Shown: positions 1-8,256 of the stretch, piece by piece
Layout of the letters: every line of letters starts with the position of its first letter
How positions within the stretch are numbered: the first letter of the stretch is position 1
Assembly (NCBI GenBank): GCA_045106985.1
Contig: JBGCFQ010000025.1
Location: forward strand, 1-64,000
Reading direction: 5' to 3'
DNA: 64,000 nt
From: JAUIET01 sp045106985
GTDB lineage: Bacteria > Pseudomonadota > Gammaproteobacteria > Pseudomonadales > JAUIET01
Position numbers and translations under genes: made by a program
Notes under the pieces: model-generated
Seen by the model: only the letters and a program-made list of their open reading frames with translations
The model's database searches: none
Told to the model about the DNA's origin: nothing

Positions 1-489
1 CCGTACCGTAAATGACGACCGTGGGTCGTCGAGCTCCATGATCTTGTGCCAGGTCGCCAGATTCGCAACGCACCGATCCAAGGTGCTCCCTTTAAGACCT
101 TCGGCCATGCGATGACTGATGTAGGCGTCCAGGCCATGCTCAGAGACAGGAAACGGTGTGAGCTGTTCACGCACGCAGTATTCGACGTAGTCACACAGGT
201 CAGCGTACTGATTGATTTCGGTGTTGGGTGCCACGCTGCCCAAGCGCACCTGAGTGCGTTCGTCCACGCGCAAAAACAGTTCGTTATCAATGCGTCCACT
301 GAGCGCCGACAACAAACGATCGCGATACCGGTGCATTTTCTCAATGTGTGAGCCTTTCTTGCGAACTTGAGCCGTCAATGACGGCGGCTGCTCATTGGGT
401 CGGTAATCACGGCGCAAGGACACCGTGTCGCAACGGGTGTCGGACAGTGCTTGTTTGTCGGCAAGTGTTTGTTCGAATTCGGTGCTCAT
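1..489 (-). CDS. Tyrosine recombinase / integrase, N-terminal part (cut by window edge)
   Basis: An open frame runs from an ATG at 489 leftward to the window edge with no stop (163 codons). Residues ~80-155 read like the SAM-like core-binding domain of XerC/D-type integrases: a helix with NQYADLCDYVEYC, then an AYISHRMAEGLKGSTLDRCVANLATWH-type segment that is typical of the arm that grips DNA. The catalytic R-H-R-Y part would lie outside the window, so activity cannot be judged. It lies beside a toxin-antitoxin pair and a solitary Tn3-type end, which suggests a mobile or genomic-island context. Family assignment rests on overall pattern only. Confidence 0.7.
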   Translation of the reverse strand, partial: MSTEFEQTLADKQALSDTRCDTVSLRRDYRPNEQPPSLTAQVRKKGSHIEKMHRYRDRLLSALSGRIDNELFLRVDERTQVRLGSVAPNTEINQYADLCDYVEYCVREQLTPFPVSEHGLDAYISHRMAEGLKGSTLDRCVANLATWHKIMELDDPRSSFTVR

Positions 490-588
490 TGCTTGGGCTG
501 CCTGCCTACTAATTGACCAGATATTAGCCTCTCCGCGAGAGGTGTGCCTATAACGAACATTATAGAGACATAGATAGAACGTTATCTG

Positions 589-996
589 TCAGGCGTTTAG
601 GTAGGTCTCGACAAAGAGGCGTGGCTTTAAAACTTGAATACCCCTATATCCATCGACGTCCAGCAAATGCTTGTCGCCAGACACAATGAGCTTTGTTTGA
701 CTAGCGACGGCACAGGCAATGAACATCTCATCGTCGGGATCATTTGTGACAACTTCGGTCAGAGGAGGTGCTGCCACGATGTCACTATTTATGGTCAATA
801 GATCCAATATCGGGTGCAAATCAACGTTGGTGTACTTCTCACCCAGTATCACAGCAACACGCTGGTACTCCTCTAGTATTTCAGGCGAGAGAACTAATTG
901 CAGCGTCCTATTTCTCCAGGCATTCAGAATTTGAAAAGGCGGACCGCCGAAGAAGATACCGGATACTAAAACATTGGTATCGAGAATGATCCTCAC
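589..996 (-). CDS. PIN-domain toxin of a type II toxin-antitoxin pair
   Basis: 135 residues, the usual size of a small PIN ribonuclease. The start MRIILDTNVLVSG carries the first acidic residue of the PIN active site (D6). A second acidic cluster, TNDPDDEMFIACA at ~105-117, and an IVSGDKHLL motif near the C-terminus complete the fold typical of COG1569 toxins, which cut RNA using a Mg2+ site. The start codon overlaps the stop of the upstream AbrB-type gene (993-996), as expected of a co-translated antitoxin-toxin operon. RNA target unknown. Confidence 0.85.
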   Translation of the reverse strand: MRIILDTNVLVSGIFFGGPPFQILNAWRNRTLQLVLSPEILEEYQRVAVILGEKYTNVDLHPILDLLTINSDIVAAPPLTEVVTNDPDDEMFIACAVASQTKLIVSGDKHLLDVDGYRGIQVLKPRLFVETYLNA

Positions 997-1268
997 CCTT
1001 TCTTACGCGCTTGTTCTATGGCGGTGCCAATATCTCCTTTCTTCAAACCCGCCACTTTCGCCTGAGCACGAACCTCACTAATCAACTCATCGAACTCGCC
1101 GAGCGCTGGAGCGGCGATTCGCTTTAAGATAACAACGTCCTTATCACCTAACACGACAAACTGGGAACCCGCTTCCAAGTCTAGTTGGTCTCGAATCTGT
1201 TCAGGAATCACGACTTGTCCTTTCGAGGACATCTTTGTCGTTGCGACCTTTATTGCTGGAGTAGTCAT
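993..1268 (-). CDS. AbrB/MazE-type antitoxin
   Basis: 91 residues. The N-terminal half has the swapped-hairpin AbrB/SpoVT signature: KMSSKGQVVIPEQIRDQLDL, then GSQFVVLGDKDVVILKR. Members of this family bind DNA as dimers and neutralise a partner toxin through the C-terminal tail. It precedes the PIN toxin gene with a 4-base overlap. An imperfect palindrome just upstream (1286-1307) is a candidate autoregulatory operator. Confidence 0.85.
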   Translation of the reverse strand: MTTPAIKVATTKMSSKGQVVIPEQIRDQLDLEAGSQFVVLGDKDVVILKRIAAPALGEFDELISEVRAQAKVAGLKKGDIGTAIEQARKKG

Positions 1269-1285
1269 AGGGTGTCAAGTAGCAG

Positions 1286-1307
1286 TTAATCTTACTGGTA
1301 AGAATAA
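1286..1307. promoter_or_regulatory. Candidate operator of the AbrB/PIN operon
   Basis: Two 10-base arms, TTAATCTTAC and GTAAGAATAA, separated by TG, match at 9 of 10 pairs. The site lies 17 bases upstream of the antitoxin start, where AbrB/MazE-type antitoxins commonly bind to repress their own operon. The role is inferred from position and symmetry. Confidence 0.4.
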
Positions 1308-1398
1308 CAAAAACAAGCGAATTCGTCAATTCTGTCAGCCGCTTGTCGAAGCCAACCAAGTGCAGGGTTTGGATTTATGCATGCTCTCTTTGGAGAGG

Positions 1399-1429
1399 TA
1401 TGTCCTATTTGCTGGCCATATAGGACATA
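1399..1429. repeat. Perfect 10-bp inverted repeat
   Basis: Arms TATGTCCTAT (1399-1408) and ATAGGACATA (1420-1429) are exact reverse complements around an 11-base spacer. This could be an operator with arms two helical turns apart or a stem-loop; there is no T-tract, so a terminator is unlikely. Confidence 0.5.
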
Positions 1430-1536
1430 CATGCTCTACAACTGAACATATGGCTTGCTGCCGTATCGGCACGGATGCTGCTTCCAATTTGGACATGAAC
1501 GAGAGAACTATTATTGATTGGTTGACCTAAATACAA

Positions 1537-1574
1537 AATGTGGCCAAATCCGCGGCTACCCGGTTGCTGTGCCT
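1537..1574. repeat. Solitary Tn3-family-type inverted repeat (right-end orientation)
   Basis: Aligned without gaps to the 38-bp right end of the Tn3-family element at 25558-28622, this segment matches at about 29 of 38 positions, including the inner AATGTGGCC and the GCTACCCGGT core. The outer end is at 1574, so the lost element would have lain to the left, towards the integrase and toxin-antitoxin genes. No transposase is attached in the window. Confidence 0.6.
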
Positions 1575-1806
1575 AGTAGTATCGGTCAGCATCGATTTTG
1601 CTCTTTCCACTGAGGCAGCGTGGAGGAGGGCAGTCTAGTGCTTCATTCTTTATGGCTTCAATGCGAATATCGCACAGCCAATATACCGCAAGATAGCAGG
1701 TATAAGTAAACCGATCGACGAGATCGAAATCAAAGCCCTGTAGTCCTTCTTCATACAGCTCATTGAAACCGTGAATGCATGCGTCAGGACTTGAATCGAA
1801 GTTCAA
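1573..1806 (-). CDS. Hypothetical protein
   Basis: 77 codons with ATG at 1806, rich in acidic and aromatic residues (for example FDFDLVDRFTYTCYLAVYW). I recognise no family. The stop falls at the border of the solitary Tn3-type end, so this may be a truncated gene. There is no clear ribosome binding site. Confidence 0.3.
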   Translation of the reverse strand: MNFDSSPDACIHGFNELYEEGLQGFDFDLVDRFTYTCYLAVYWLCDIRIEAIKNEALDCPPPRCLSGKSKIDADRYY

Positions 1807-1815
1807 TCAGTATAT

Positions 1816-2067
1816 ATGGAAGCTGTGATGGTCGTGTTTTCAGTCAATGGCACGCTGGATGATCTGATGGAACTCTGCCATAGGAGCTTTGACGTTAAGA
1901 CAAAACCTTCGCCAGTTCATGGGGCTTACCCCGTGAAAGGTAATCTTAAAGCTGAGCATCTGAGTGAAAATAGCCTTAGTCATTGCTCTCTAAAAGAGAT
2001 CTATCAGAATATTTTGTCGTTGCCATACGTTAGTTCGGCTGCCCCAAGAAATGCGTCGGTCTCCTAG
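1816..2067 (+). CDS. Hypothetical protein
   Basis: 83 codons from ATG 1816 (alternative ATG at 1828). No signal peptide, membrane segment or known motif. It lies divergently, 9 bases from the hypothetical on the other strand, and upstream of the export operon. It may be spurious. Confidence 0.25.
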   Translation: MEAVMVVFSVNGTLDDLMELCHRSFDVKTKPSPVHGAYPVKGNLKAEHLSENSLSHCSLKEIYQNILSLPYVSSAAPRNASVS

Positions 2068-2294
2068 TGACTAAGGTGTGAAGATATCAAATCATATTCC
2101 CTGCGTGATCTGAGTTTGACGGCTCAGTTACAGATGAGCATTTGTCATGAAGAGATTACAGTCTGTGGTGTATAATTCGCCGCGCCGCGTCTATGCACAA
2201 GTGAGGACCAATAACGGCACTCGTCTTACAGTGGTCACTGTTCACTCTTGACCGAACACTGTTGGCGATTTTTCGATTCCGAGCAGTAGTCAAC

Positions 2295-4025
2295 ATGCAG
2301 ACCAGCGCAAGTCAATCAAGTCCTAAACATCCCGCTAGCATTCTCTGGCAACTGATCTCACCTGATATAAGTTTTTTCAAGGTTGCTATCACTTATAGCA
2401 TCGCAATAAGCCTTTTAACTCTGGCTGTACCCATAGCAGTACAAACTATGGTCAACACATTGGTAAATATAGCTTCGCTGCGCGCAATAATAATTTTGTC
2501 TATTCTGCTTTTGGTCACTTTGTTACTGTCTGCTGGGCTATCTGCGTTAAGAACGCGTACTATGGAGTATTTCGAGCGAAGAATTTACGCCCGCCTCACG
2601 GCGGAAGTAAGTTTATATACTATATATGCTCGTCACGAGTATTTCGCCGGACGCAGAAATACCGATATCACCAATCGCTATTTTGATATTGTTATTTTGC
2701 AAAAGAACATTCCTTTCTTATTAGTGGATGGGTTTGCGCTTGCGCTGCAAGTTCTGGTCGGCTTTACACTTGTCTCGGTTTACCACCCAATTCTTTTGCT
2801 ATTTAACGTAGCTGTAGTTTCAATAGCATTCTTGTTCTGGAAACTATGGGGAGGTAAGGCTACCGCGTCGGCAGTAGAGCTTTCTCATTCGAAGTATGAG
2901 ATGTCAAAATGGCTTGATAGCCTTGCTTACGCCAACGAGTTTTTCAAATCTACGCGTCATATCGATTACGCGTTGGGACAAACCGACGCCCTCACCGAGC
3001 GCTACGTTAAAGATCACCAGCAACATTTTAAATATACTTTTTCTCAAACAGTTGGTTTTCTTTTGCTCTACGCAATATCTAGTGCAGGCCTTCTGCTCCT
3101 GGGCGGATGGCTAGTTATCATAGGTCAATTATCGCTAGGGCAACTAATAGCCGCGGAGTTGATCTTAGCGGCAATTTTGTTCGGCTTGTCGAAGACCACA
3201 GACTATCTAAAGAGCTATTATGAGATGTGCGGCGCAGCTGATGAACTTGGCCAGGTCTTCGATATTCCGCAAGAGAGCATTGAGCAGAACGATCACCGAG
3301 GGTCTAGCGGCAACGCATTGATATTTGACGACGTCGTTGTCAATAGCAACAACAGTGAACATAGATTTAATTTCAGCCTGCCTGAAAATGCCAAAATTCT
3401 AGTGGCAGCAGAGAATGCCAGTATTCATTATACGATTATTCATTTATTGAAATGCAATATTCACCCGCTGAAAGGCTCAATTCAATTAGCTGACAGTGAT
3501 TTGGACGATTTTGATGTTTACCACCTTCGACAAGACGTTGTAGTCATTGATCGAGCCCCGATAATAGAATGTACGATCGAAGACTATCTTCGCATGTCGA
3601 AGCCAGGCGCCTCTTCCGTCGAAGTACGCTCGGTGTTAGATCAGATTAACATTCTTGATGATATCGAAAAACTCCCGAAGGCGTTGCAAACCATGCTATC
3701 GCCTCTAGGTGATCCGCTTTCGCCGGCGTCGTTTCTGCAGTTGAAATTAGCGGCCGCTCTTTTAACACAACCAAAGGTGCTAGTATTAACTCAATTTTTT
3801 GACATATTGACAGGAGAGTCGTTAAATAAATCGCTGTCAGCAATATCACAGCTGCCAGTCACTCTTTTATTTTTTAGCTCTCTAGAGCATTCCCCGTTCT
3901 TTACTCATCGCCTTATATTGGGAGAGAAAACCCAGACACTCCTGGACGATAGTCACCCTGATACGGTTGAAAGCACTTACTCAAACTTAGATCAATCGGA
4001 GATGACAGATGTCAAAACTCTCTGA
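2295..4025 (+). CDS. ABC exporter-like protein with degenerate nucleotide-binding domain
   Basis: 576 residues from ATG 2295; a TTG at 2262 would add 11 residues. Residues ~20-310 form a type I ABC exporter membrane domain with about six hydrophobic segments. The C-terminal third has the length and strand pattern of an ABC ATPase, but the motifs are gone. Walker A is replaced by AENASIHYT (~371, no GxxGxGKS/T). The signature LSGGQ is LSPAS (~474). Walker B ends LVLTQFFD (~494) without the D-E pair. The spacing to the signature region (LQLKLAAALLTQPKVLVL) is retained, so the fold probably remains. It is followed by HlyD- and TolC-type genes with overlaps, as in type 1 secretion. It may be powered by a partner ATPase or have another role. 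Confidence 0.8.
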   Translation: MQTSASQSSPKHPASILWQLISPDISFFKVAITYSIAISLLTLAVPIAVQTMVNTLVNIASLRAIIILSILLLVTLLLSAGLSALRTRTMEYFERRIYARLTAEVSLYTIYARHEYFAGRRNTDITNRYFDIVILQKNIPFLLVDGFALALQVLVGFTLVSVYHPILLLFNVAVVSIAFLFWKLWGGKATASAVELSHSKYEMSKWLDSLAYANEFFKSTRHIDYALGQTDALTERYVKDHQQHFKYTFSQTVGFLLLYAISSAGLLLLGGWLVIIGQLSLGQLIAAELILAAILFGLSKTTDYLKSYYEMCGAADELGQVFDIPQESIEQNDHRGSSGNALIFDDVVVNSNNSEHRFNFSLPENAKILVAAENASIHYTIIHLLKCNIHPLKGSIQLADSDLDDFDVYHLRQDVVVIDRAPIIECTIEDYLRMSKPGASSVEVRSVLDQINILDDIEKLPKALQTMLSPLGDPLSPASFLQLKLAAALLTQPKVLVLTQFFDILTGESLNKSLSAISQLPVTLLFFSSLEHSPFFTHRLILGEKTQTLLDDSHPDTVESTYSNLDQSEMTDVKTL

Positions 4026-5040
4026 TAAAAATAAGCATGCATTTCGGACGCTTGAACAGCAAGTTATGCCACGGGCAGCCCCATTAATAGCAAAACTGAC
4101 CGGCATAAGCATGGTATTGATAGTACTGGCGTTGTGGTTGACACCCTGGGTTCAAACGGCCGCCGGTACTGGCAGAGTGAGTGCGTTAAACCCTCAAGAC
4201 CGAATTCAGACTATTAGCGCTCTGGTATCTGGCCAGATTGGTCAGTGGCATGTTCAAGAAGGCCAAAGGGTAAAAAAAGGCAGCCCGATTATTACTATTG
4301 TCGACACTGATCGAAACTTGTTGGAGAAGTTGGGCGCTGAAAAAGCCGCAGTCGTTTACGAACACCAATCAAATATGGTTTCAACAGAAACAGCTCGTCT
4401 AGACTTCGAGAGACATGAAACCCTCTTTAAGCAAGGTTTGGTGTCGCGTAGAGACTTAGAACAAAGCACCATTAAGTATGAAGAAAAAAAGGCCAAACAG
4501 TCAGAGACTCTGGCCAAAGTTAATCAAGTAGATGTACGCCTATCAAGGCTCTCCTCGCAAACCAAACTAGCACCCAGCGATGGCATGATTTCACGCCTAA
4601 GCTCAGGAGGCAGTTCTACCTATATTAAATCGGGCGATGCCTTAGCCACATTTATTCCAGATAACATTGAGCGCGCAGTTGTAATGAGTGTAAGCGGTAT
4701 GGATATGCCGCTGCTTGATCAAGGACAAAAAGCACGTTTGCAATTTGAAGGGTGGCCGGTTCTTCAATTCAGTGGGTGGCCATCGGCTTCCATTGGTACG
4801 TTTGGTGCGGTGGTCCATTTTATTGAACCGGTCGCAACATTGAATGGTCGCTTCACCGTATGGCTAACACCAGACCCGGACGATCTACCATGGCCCACCA
4901 ATGGTTTCGTTTCCTTAGGCAGCAAAGCTAAAGGGTGGGTGTTGTTGAATGAAGTAAGCCTGGGCTTCGAGATTTGGCGGCAGCTTAATAATTTCCCACC
5001 AGAATTTTCAAACTCAAATGCAGGCATGAATGAAAGCTAG
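4009..5040 (+). CDS. HlyD-type periplasmic adaptor protein
   Basis: 343 residues. One N-terminal membrane helix (~28-48) is followed by a barrel-sandwich half-motif (GQIGQWHVQEGQRVKKG), a coiled-coil hairpin (~100-180, including a DFERHETLFKQGLVSRRDLEQS-type stretch), the second biotinyl-lipoyl half (LAPSDGMISRLSSGGSSTYIKSGD) and a beta domain. This is the classic order of adaptors that link an inner membrane pump to a TolC channel. A good ribosome binding site (GGAG) precedes ATG 4009, which lies inside the end of the ABC gene (17-base overlap). Confidence 0.88.
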   Translation: MSKLSDKNKHAFRTLEQQVMPRAAPLIAKLTGISMVLIVLALWLTPWVQTAAGTGRVSALNPQDRIQTISALVSGQIGQWHVQEGQRVKKGSPIITIVDTDRNLLEKLGAEKAAVVYEHQSNMVSTETARLDFERHETLFKQGLVSRRDLEQSTIKYEEKKAKQSETLAKVNQVDVRLSRLSSQTKLAPSDGMISRLSSGGSSTYIKSGDALATFIPDNIERAVVMSVSGMDMPLLDQGQKARLQFEGWPVLQFSGWPSASIGTFGAVVHFIEPVATLNGRFTVWLTPDPDDLPWPTNGFVSLGSKAKGWVLLNEVSLGFEIWRQLNNFPPEFSNSNAGMNES

Positions 5041-6496
5041 TTTTATACTCATGAAAACTAACCGATTAAAAAGCACTCTATTTGCAACAGCATTTTTAGC
5101 GCTTATGATTATGCCGGTGAACGCTAAGCAGGTAGTTAGCCTGCAACAGGTACTTGGCTCTGCGAGCGAGCGATATCCCAAAATACTGGAAGCTAAAGAG
5201 AAGCTTAGGCAAGCCCAAGCTGTTCGCTTGGCTGCCGAAGGCGCGTTTGATATAGAGCTCACACAGAACACCAGGGTAAGAACATCAGGTTACTATGACG
5301 GTGCTTACGCAAATCAAAAAATTATAAAGCCATTAGCCAATGCCAATGCGAAAGTCTTCGCTGAGTACCGCTTATCAACCGGTGAGTTTCCTGTTTATGA
5401 AGATGAATTCGTAACGCTGGACCGGGGAGAGGTAAGTTTAGGGCTGTCCTTTTCTCTATTACGCAATCGCGAGATCGATCCTTATCGTCTCGCTATTGCC
5501 AATGCTGACCTAGATATCAGCATGGAGACTTTTCGTCAGCAGGCGGTTCTAAACAACGTACTGTTCGACGCAGCCATTGCTTATATGGAATGGCTGAATG
5601 CGTTTGAGCAACTAACTGTTTTTCAGCAATTATTTGAGAATGCAAGGGAGCGGCAAACTGCGATAAACAATCGCGTTAAGTTGGGGCTGTCAGCTAGAAT
5701 CGATCTGCTCGATAATGAACAAAATTTGCTGAAACGTAAAGCAGCCGTGCTAAAAGCCCAAAACGAATTGGATTTACGTGGTATCGCTCTTTCTCTTTAT
5801 TGGCGTGATAATTCAGGAAAACCGCTGCCAATAGGACCTTCCCTTCGGCCATCTTTACCGCGGGAACTGTCTAATTCTGCTATTGCTGACATGGACCAGC
5901 TTGTTTCAGATGCGATTGCGCTACACCCAGACATTAGATACGTCGACAATCTCATTAAGAAAACCAAGAATAACCGCCAGTTGTATGAGAATGAATTGTT
6001 ACCCACCGTCGACATCCATTTGAAAGCTGGCCACGATCTTGGTGATGGCAGTAACACCAGAGAAGGACTGGAATCCTATGCCGGAATAGAGTTTTCTATG
6101 CCTCTGGGACAGAGCAGAGCTAAAGGCAAAAGAAATCAAGCAAATGCAAAATTAAAGGAGCTTGGCTATCTTCACCAGCGCCTAACAGAAAATTTGAGCG
6201 GCTTATTACAACAAGCAAAGGCGAAGTATGTAAACGCCAAGGCCCAAGCACGAATCACATCACGTCGTTCCGATATTGCACAAAAGTTACTAGAACAAGA
6301 GCAACAGCGATTTACTCAGGGTGCCAGCGACGTGTTTTTAATTAATATCAGGGAAGAAAACACCTCAGAGGCTAGAATAGACGCCATTACAGCAGAGCTT
6401 CAAGGAGTGATGGCGGGCATTGAATTATTGGGTGGGGCTTATCAAATGAATAAAATGCTAAGAAACTCAACTAGAGAAAGTAGCGTAGTCAATTGA
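5030..6496 (+). CDS. TolC-family outer membrane channel protein
   Basis: 488 residues with a signal peptide ending near VNA-KQ. The long helical repeats include SASERYPKILEAKEKLRQAQAVRLAAEGAF near the N-terminus and the matching second half after ~300, typical of OEP/TolC channels. The start at 5030 overlaps the adaptor gene by 11 bases. ATG 5051 (MKTNRL) gives a more standard signal peptide and may be the true start. With the two upstream genes it makes a complete trans-envelope path; no substrate gene is seen beside it. Confidence 0.88.
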   Translation: MKASFILMKTNRLKSTLFATAFLALMIMPVNAKQVVSLQQVLGSASERYPKILEAKEKLRQAQAVRLAAEGAFDIELTQNTRVRTSGYYDGAYANQKIIKPLANANAKVFAEYRLSTGEFPVYEDEFVTLDRGEVSLGLSFSLLRNREIDPYRLAIANADLDISMETFRQQAVLNNVLFDAAIAYMEWLNAFEQLTVFQQLFENARERQTAINNRVKLGLSARIDLLDNEQNLLKRKAAVLKAQNELDLRGIALSLYWRDNSGKPLPIGPSLRPSLPRELSNSAIADMDQLVSDAIALHPDIRYVDNLIKKTKNNRQLYENELLPTVDIHLKAGHDLGDGSNTREGLESYAGIEFSMPLGQSRAKGKRNQANAKLKELGYLHQRLTENLSGLLQQAKAKYVNAKAQARITSRRSDIAQKLLEQEQQRFTQGASDVFLINIREENTSEARIDAITAELQGVMAGIELLGGAYQMNKMLRNSTRESSVVN

Positions 6497-7029
6497 ATTG
6501 CGGCTTGCACCGCATTATTTCGAAGGCGAAAATCAATTGGGAAATCGAGAAAGTAAGCTTCGTTAGCGTATCACGCTTGTTACGAATAATCTCATCACCC
6601 TGATTTAGATGATTCTAGATATACTGACCCGGTGAACGGGAAGCTCCAAAAAAAGGGCCACATTGTTCAATTATGCCGGCTGTTGTACTGAGATAGGCTC
6701 TGACTACATAACGGGACGAGATTGTCCTCCCAAGTAGCTTATTCATTGATTCAGATGAATTACCTCTCACAGTTTCGGTTTCAGCCGAGCTTCAGCGCTA
6801 AGATCTTGTTCAGATAAAATACTCAGTCGTCTGCCACCACCCTCGTACAATCTTACTCTCCCTGCAGGTTCACATGTCGTCAGGCGATGATCCAAACGTA
6901 AAAGATGTTGTAGCGTCGACAACGTTCGTTATTTTCGACCTATCGATTGCGACTGTAGAGCAGACTTGATTCGATTTCGTCGATGGATAACGTAAGAACA
7001 TTCGACGTTTAAGTCGTCTTTGCAACATT
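6497..7029. other. Gene-free stretch with a solitary Tn3-type end
   Basis: About 530 bases between tolC-like and the nhaA pseudogene. Apart from the Tn3-type inverted repeat at 6625-6665, I see no coding potential, hairpin or promoter that I would defend. Confidence 0.5.
6625..6665. repeat. Solitary Tn3-family-type inverted repeat (left-end orientation)
   Basis: The segment reads TGACCCGGTGAACGGGAAGC, then TCC, a run of A and GGGCCACATT. It matches the left end of the Tn3-family element at 25558, with a slightly longer A-tract. The orientation places the lost element to the right. It faces away from the similar remnant at 1537-1574, so the export locus lies between two outward-lying ghost elements. 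Confidence 0.5.
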
Positions 7030-7710
7030 TTATGGCAGACTAAATAGAAGAACCAAGTAGGCGACGATTACCGACAGAATCGAGCCAACCAAGATACCAA
7101 GTCGATCGCCCTGAAAATAATCACCGCTACCATGCTCAAAGGCTAAGCCGTCGATAAACAAACTCATGGTGAAACCAATGCCACAAGCGACGGACACACC
7201 AAGCAGCTGGGGCCTGCCAATTTCTTTGGGCAACCCAACTAATTTAAACGCCACAGCGAGACCGACAAAAAGGCATGATACCTACTGGCTTACCAATCAG
7301 CATGCCGGAGGTGACGCCAATAGGCACCGGGTACTCTAAGTCTGTCCAAGACATACCACTCAAGGCCAGTCCCGAATTGGCAAATGCGAAAATTGGCAGT
7401 AAAGCAAAGGCCACCGGACCATGCAGGTTATGCTCGAGGTCTGCTATCGGCGATTTTCTGTGCTCATCTCACATTGGGATACAGGACGCAATAAGAACGC
7501 CCGCTCGTGCGGCGTGGACACCCGATTTTAAAATGGCATTCCATAAAACGACTCCCACGAACATATAGCTGGATGTGCGCTTTACACCCTACCTATTCAT
7601 ACCTAAAGCAACGGCCAACGCGATTCCATCGATGACCAATGCAGTCAGCGAAATATCCGCCGAGAATACGCCCACTAAAAAAGTAACAACCGCGAGCTTA
7701 GCTGGCTAAG
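7030..7710 (-). pseudogene. nhaA: Na+/H+ antiporter NhaA, decayed C-terminal part
   Basis: The intact final frame (7254-7030) reads LLGVSVACGIGFTMSLFIDGLAF, the conserved late NhaA helix. Further upstream on the same strand come other NhaA landmarks in order: LVIDGIALAV-like, LWNAILKSGVHA, DLEHNLHGPVAFALLPIFAFANSG and a GKPVGI motif. They are broken by in-frame stops (after ALGMNR and after SCIPM) and a frameshift near 7265. The N-terminal half is missing. The gene cannot yield a working antiporter. An intact nhaR-like regulator lies ~4 kb away. Confidence 0.88.
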
Positions 7711-7731
7711 AAATAATGGATCCACCAGCGT

Positions 7732-8256
7732 CTAGGAGCCGCCATTATTGTCGCGAGAAATATTGGTGCGGTTAAGCAGAGCGGCTTTTTGCTTAACCAT
7801 CTCAGACAACGAATGTTTGAAGTCGCGCACCCGTCGGCGAATGTCAGGGTCAGAAATACTCAACATTTGCGCCGCTAGAATGCCGGCATTTTTTGCATTG
7901 TCGATGGCTACACACGCAACAGGAACCCCTGCTGGCATTTGTACGATGGACAGCAGTGCGTCCTGGCCTGCTAATTTGGTCGCACTAATGGGCACGCCAA
8001 TCACCGGTAGGCAGCTGATGGACGCGACCATTCCGGGCAAATGAGCTGCACCGCCAGCACCGGCGATAATCACATCGTAGCCTCTCTGCTCGGCATTTTG
8101 CGCATAATCGTATAGCAAGTCCGGCGTGCGATGCGCGCTAACGATGTCCGTCGTGCAAGGAATCCGCATTTCGGCAAGAACATCGGCGGCCGCCTGCATT
8201 ATGGGTAAGTCAGAATCGCTTCCCATAATGATTCCGACACGAACAACCATACTCAT
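7732..8256 (-). CDS. purE: 5-(carboxyamino)imidazole ribonucleotide mutase, PurE
   Basis: 174 residues. It contains the PurE signature GSDSDLPIM near the N-terminus, the SAHRTPD motif with the catalytic His, and AGAGGAAHLPGMVAS. It converts N5-CAIR to CAIR in purine synthesis. Its start overlaps the stop of purK by 4 bases, so the two are translationally coupled. Slightly extended C-terminus, otherwise normal. Confidence 0.97.
   Translation of the reverse strand: MSMVVRVGIIMGSDSDLPIMQAAADVLAEMRIPCTTDIVSAHRTPDLLYDYAQNAEQRGYDVIIAGAGGAAHLPGMVASISCLPVIGVPISATKLAGQDALLSIVQMPAGVPVACVAIDNAKNAGILAAQMLSISDPDIRRRVRDFKHSLSEMVKQKAALLNRTNISRDNNGGS

Larger units (their letters stand above)
1269..1536. other. 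Non-coding stretch upstream of the TA pair
   Basis: No convincing gene. It holds the candidate operator at 1286-1307 and a perfect 10-bp inverted repeat (TATGTCCTAT, 11-base spacer, ATAGGACATA) at 1399-1429. The short sequence CATGCTCT also occurs on both sides of that inverted repeat. Confidence 0.5.

Noticed and set aside
1575..6624. The export locus as cargo of a single Tn3-type transposon
   Set aside because: The two solitary ends point the wrong way: their outer sides face the locus, so it is outside, not inside, the ghost elements.
7275..7568. Plus-strand 97-codon ORF
   Set aside because: It is the antisense shadow of the decayed nhaA gene, whose conserved motifs read clearly on the minus strand.
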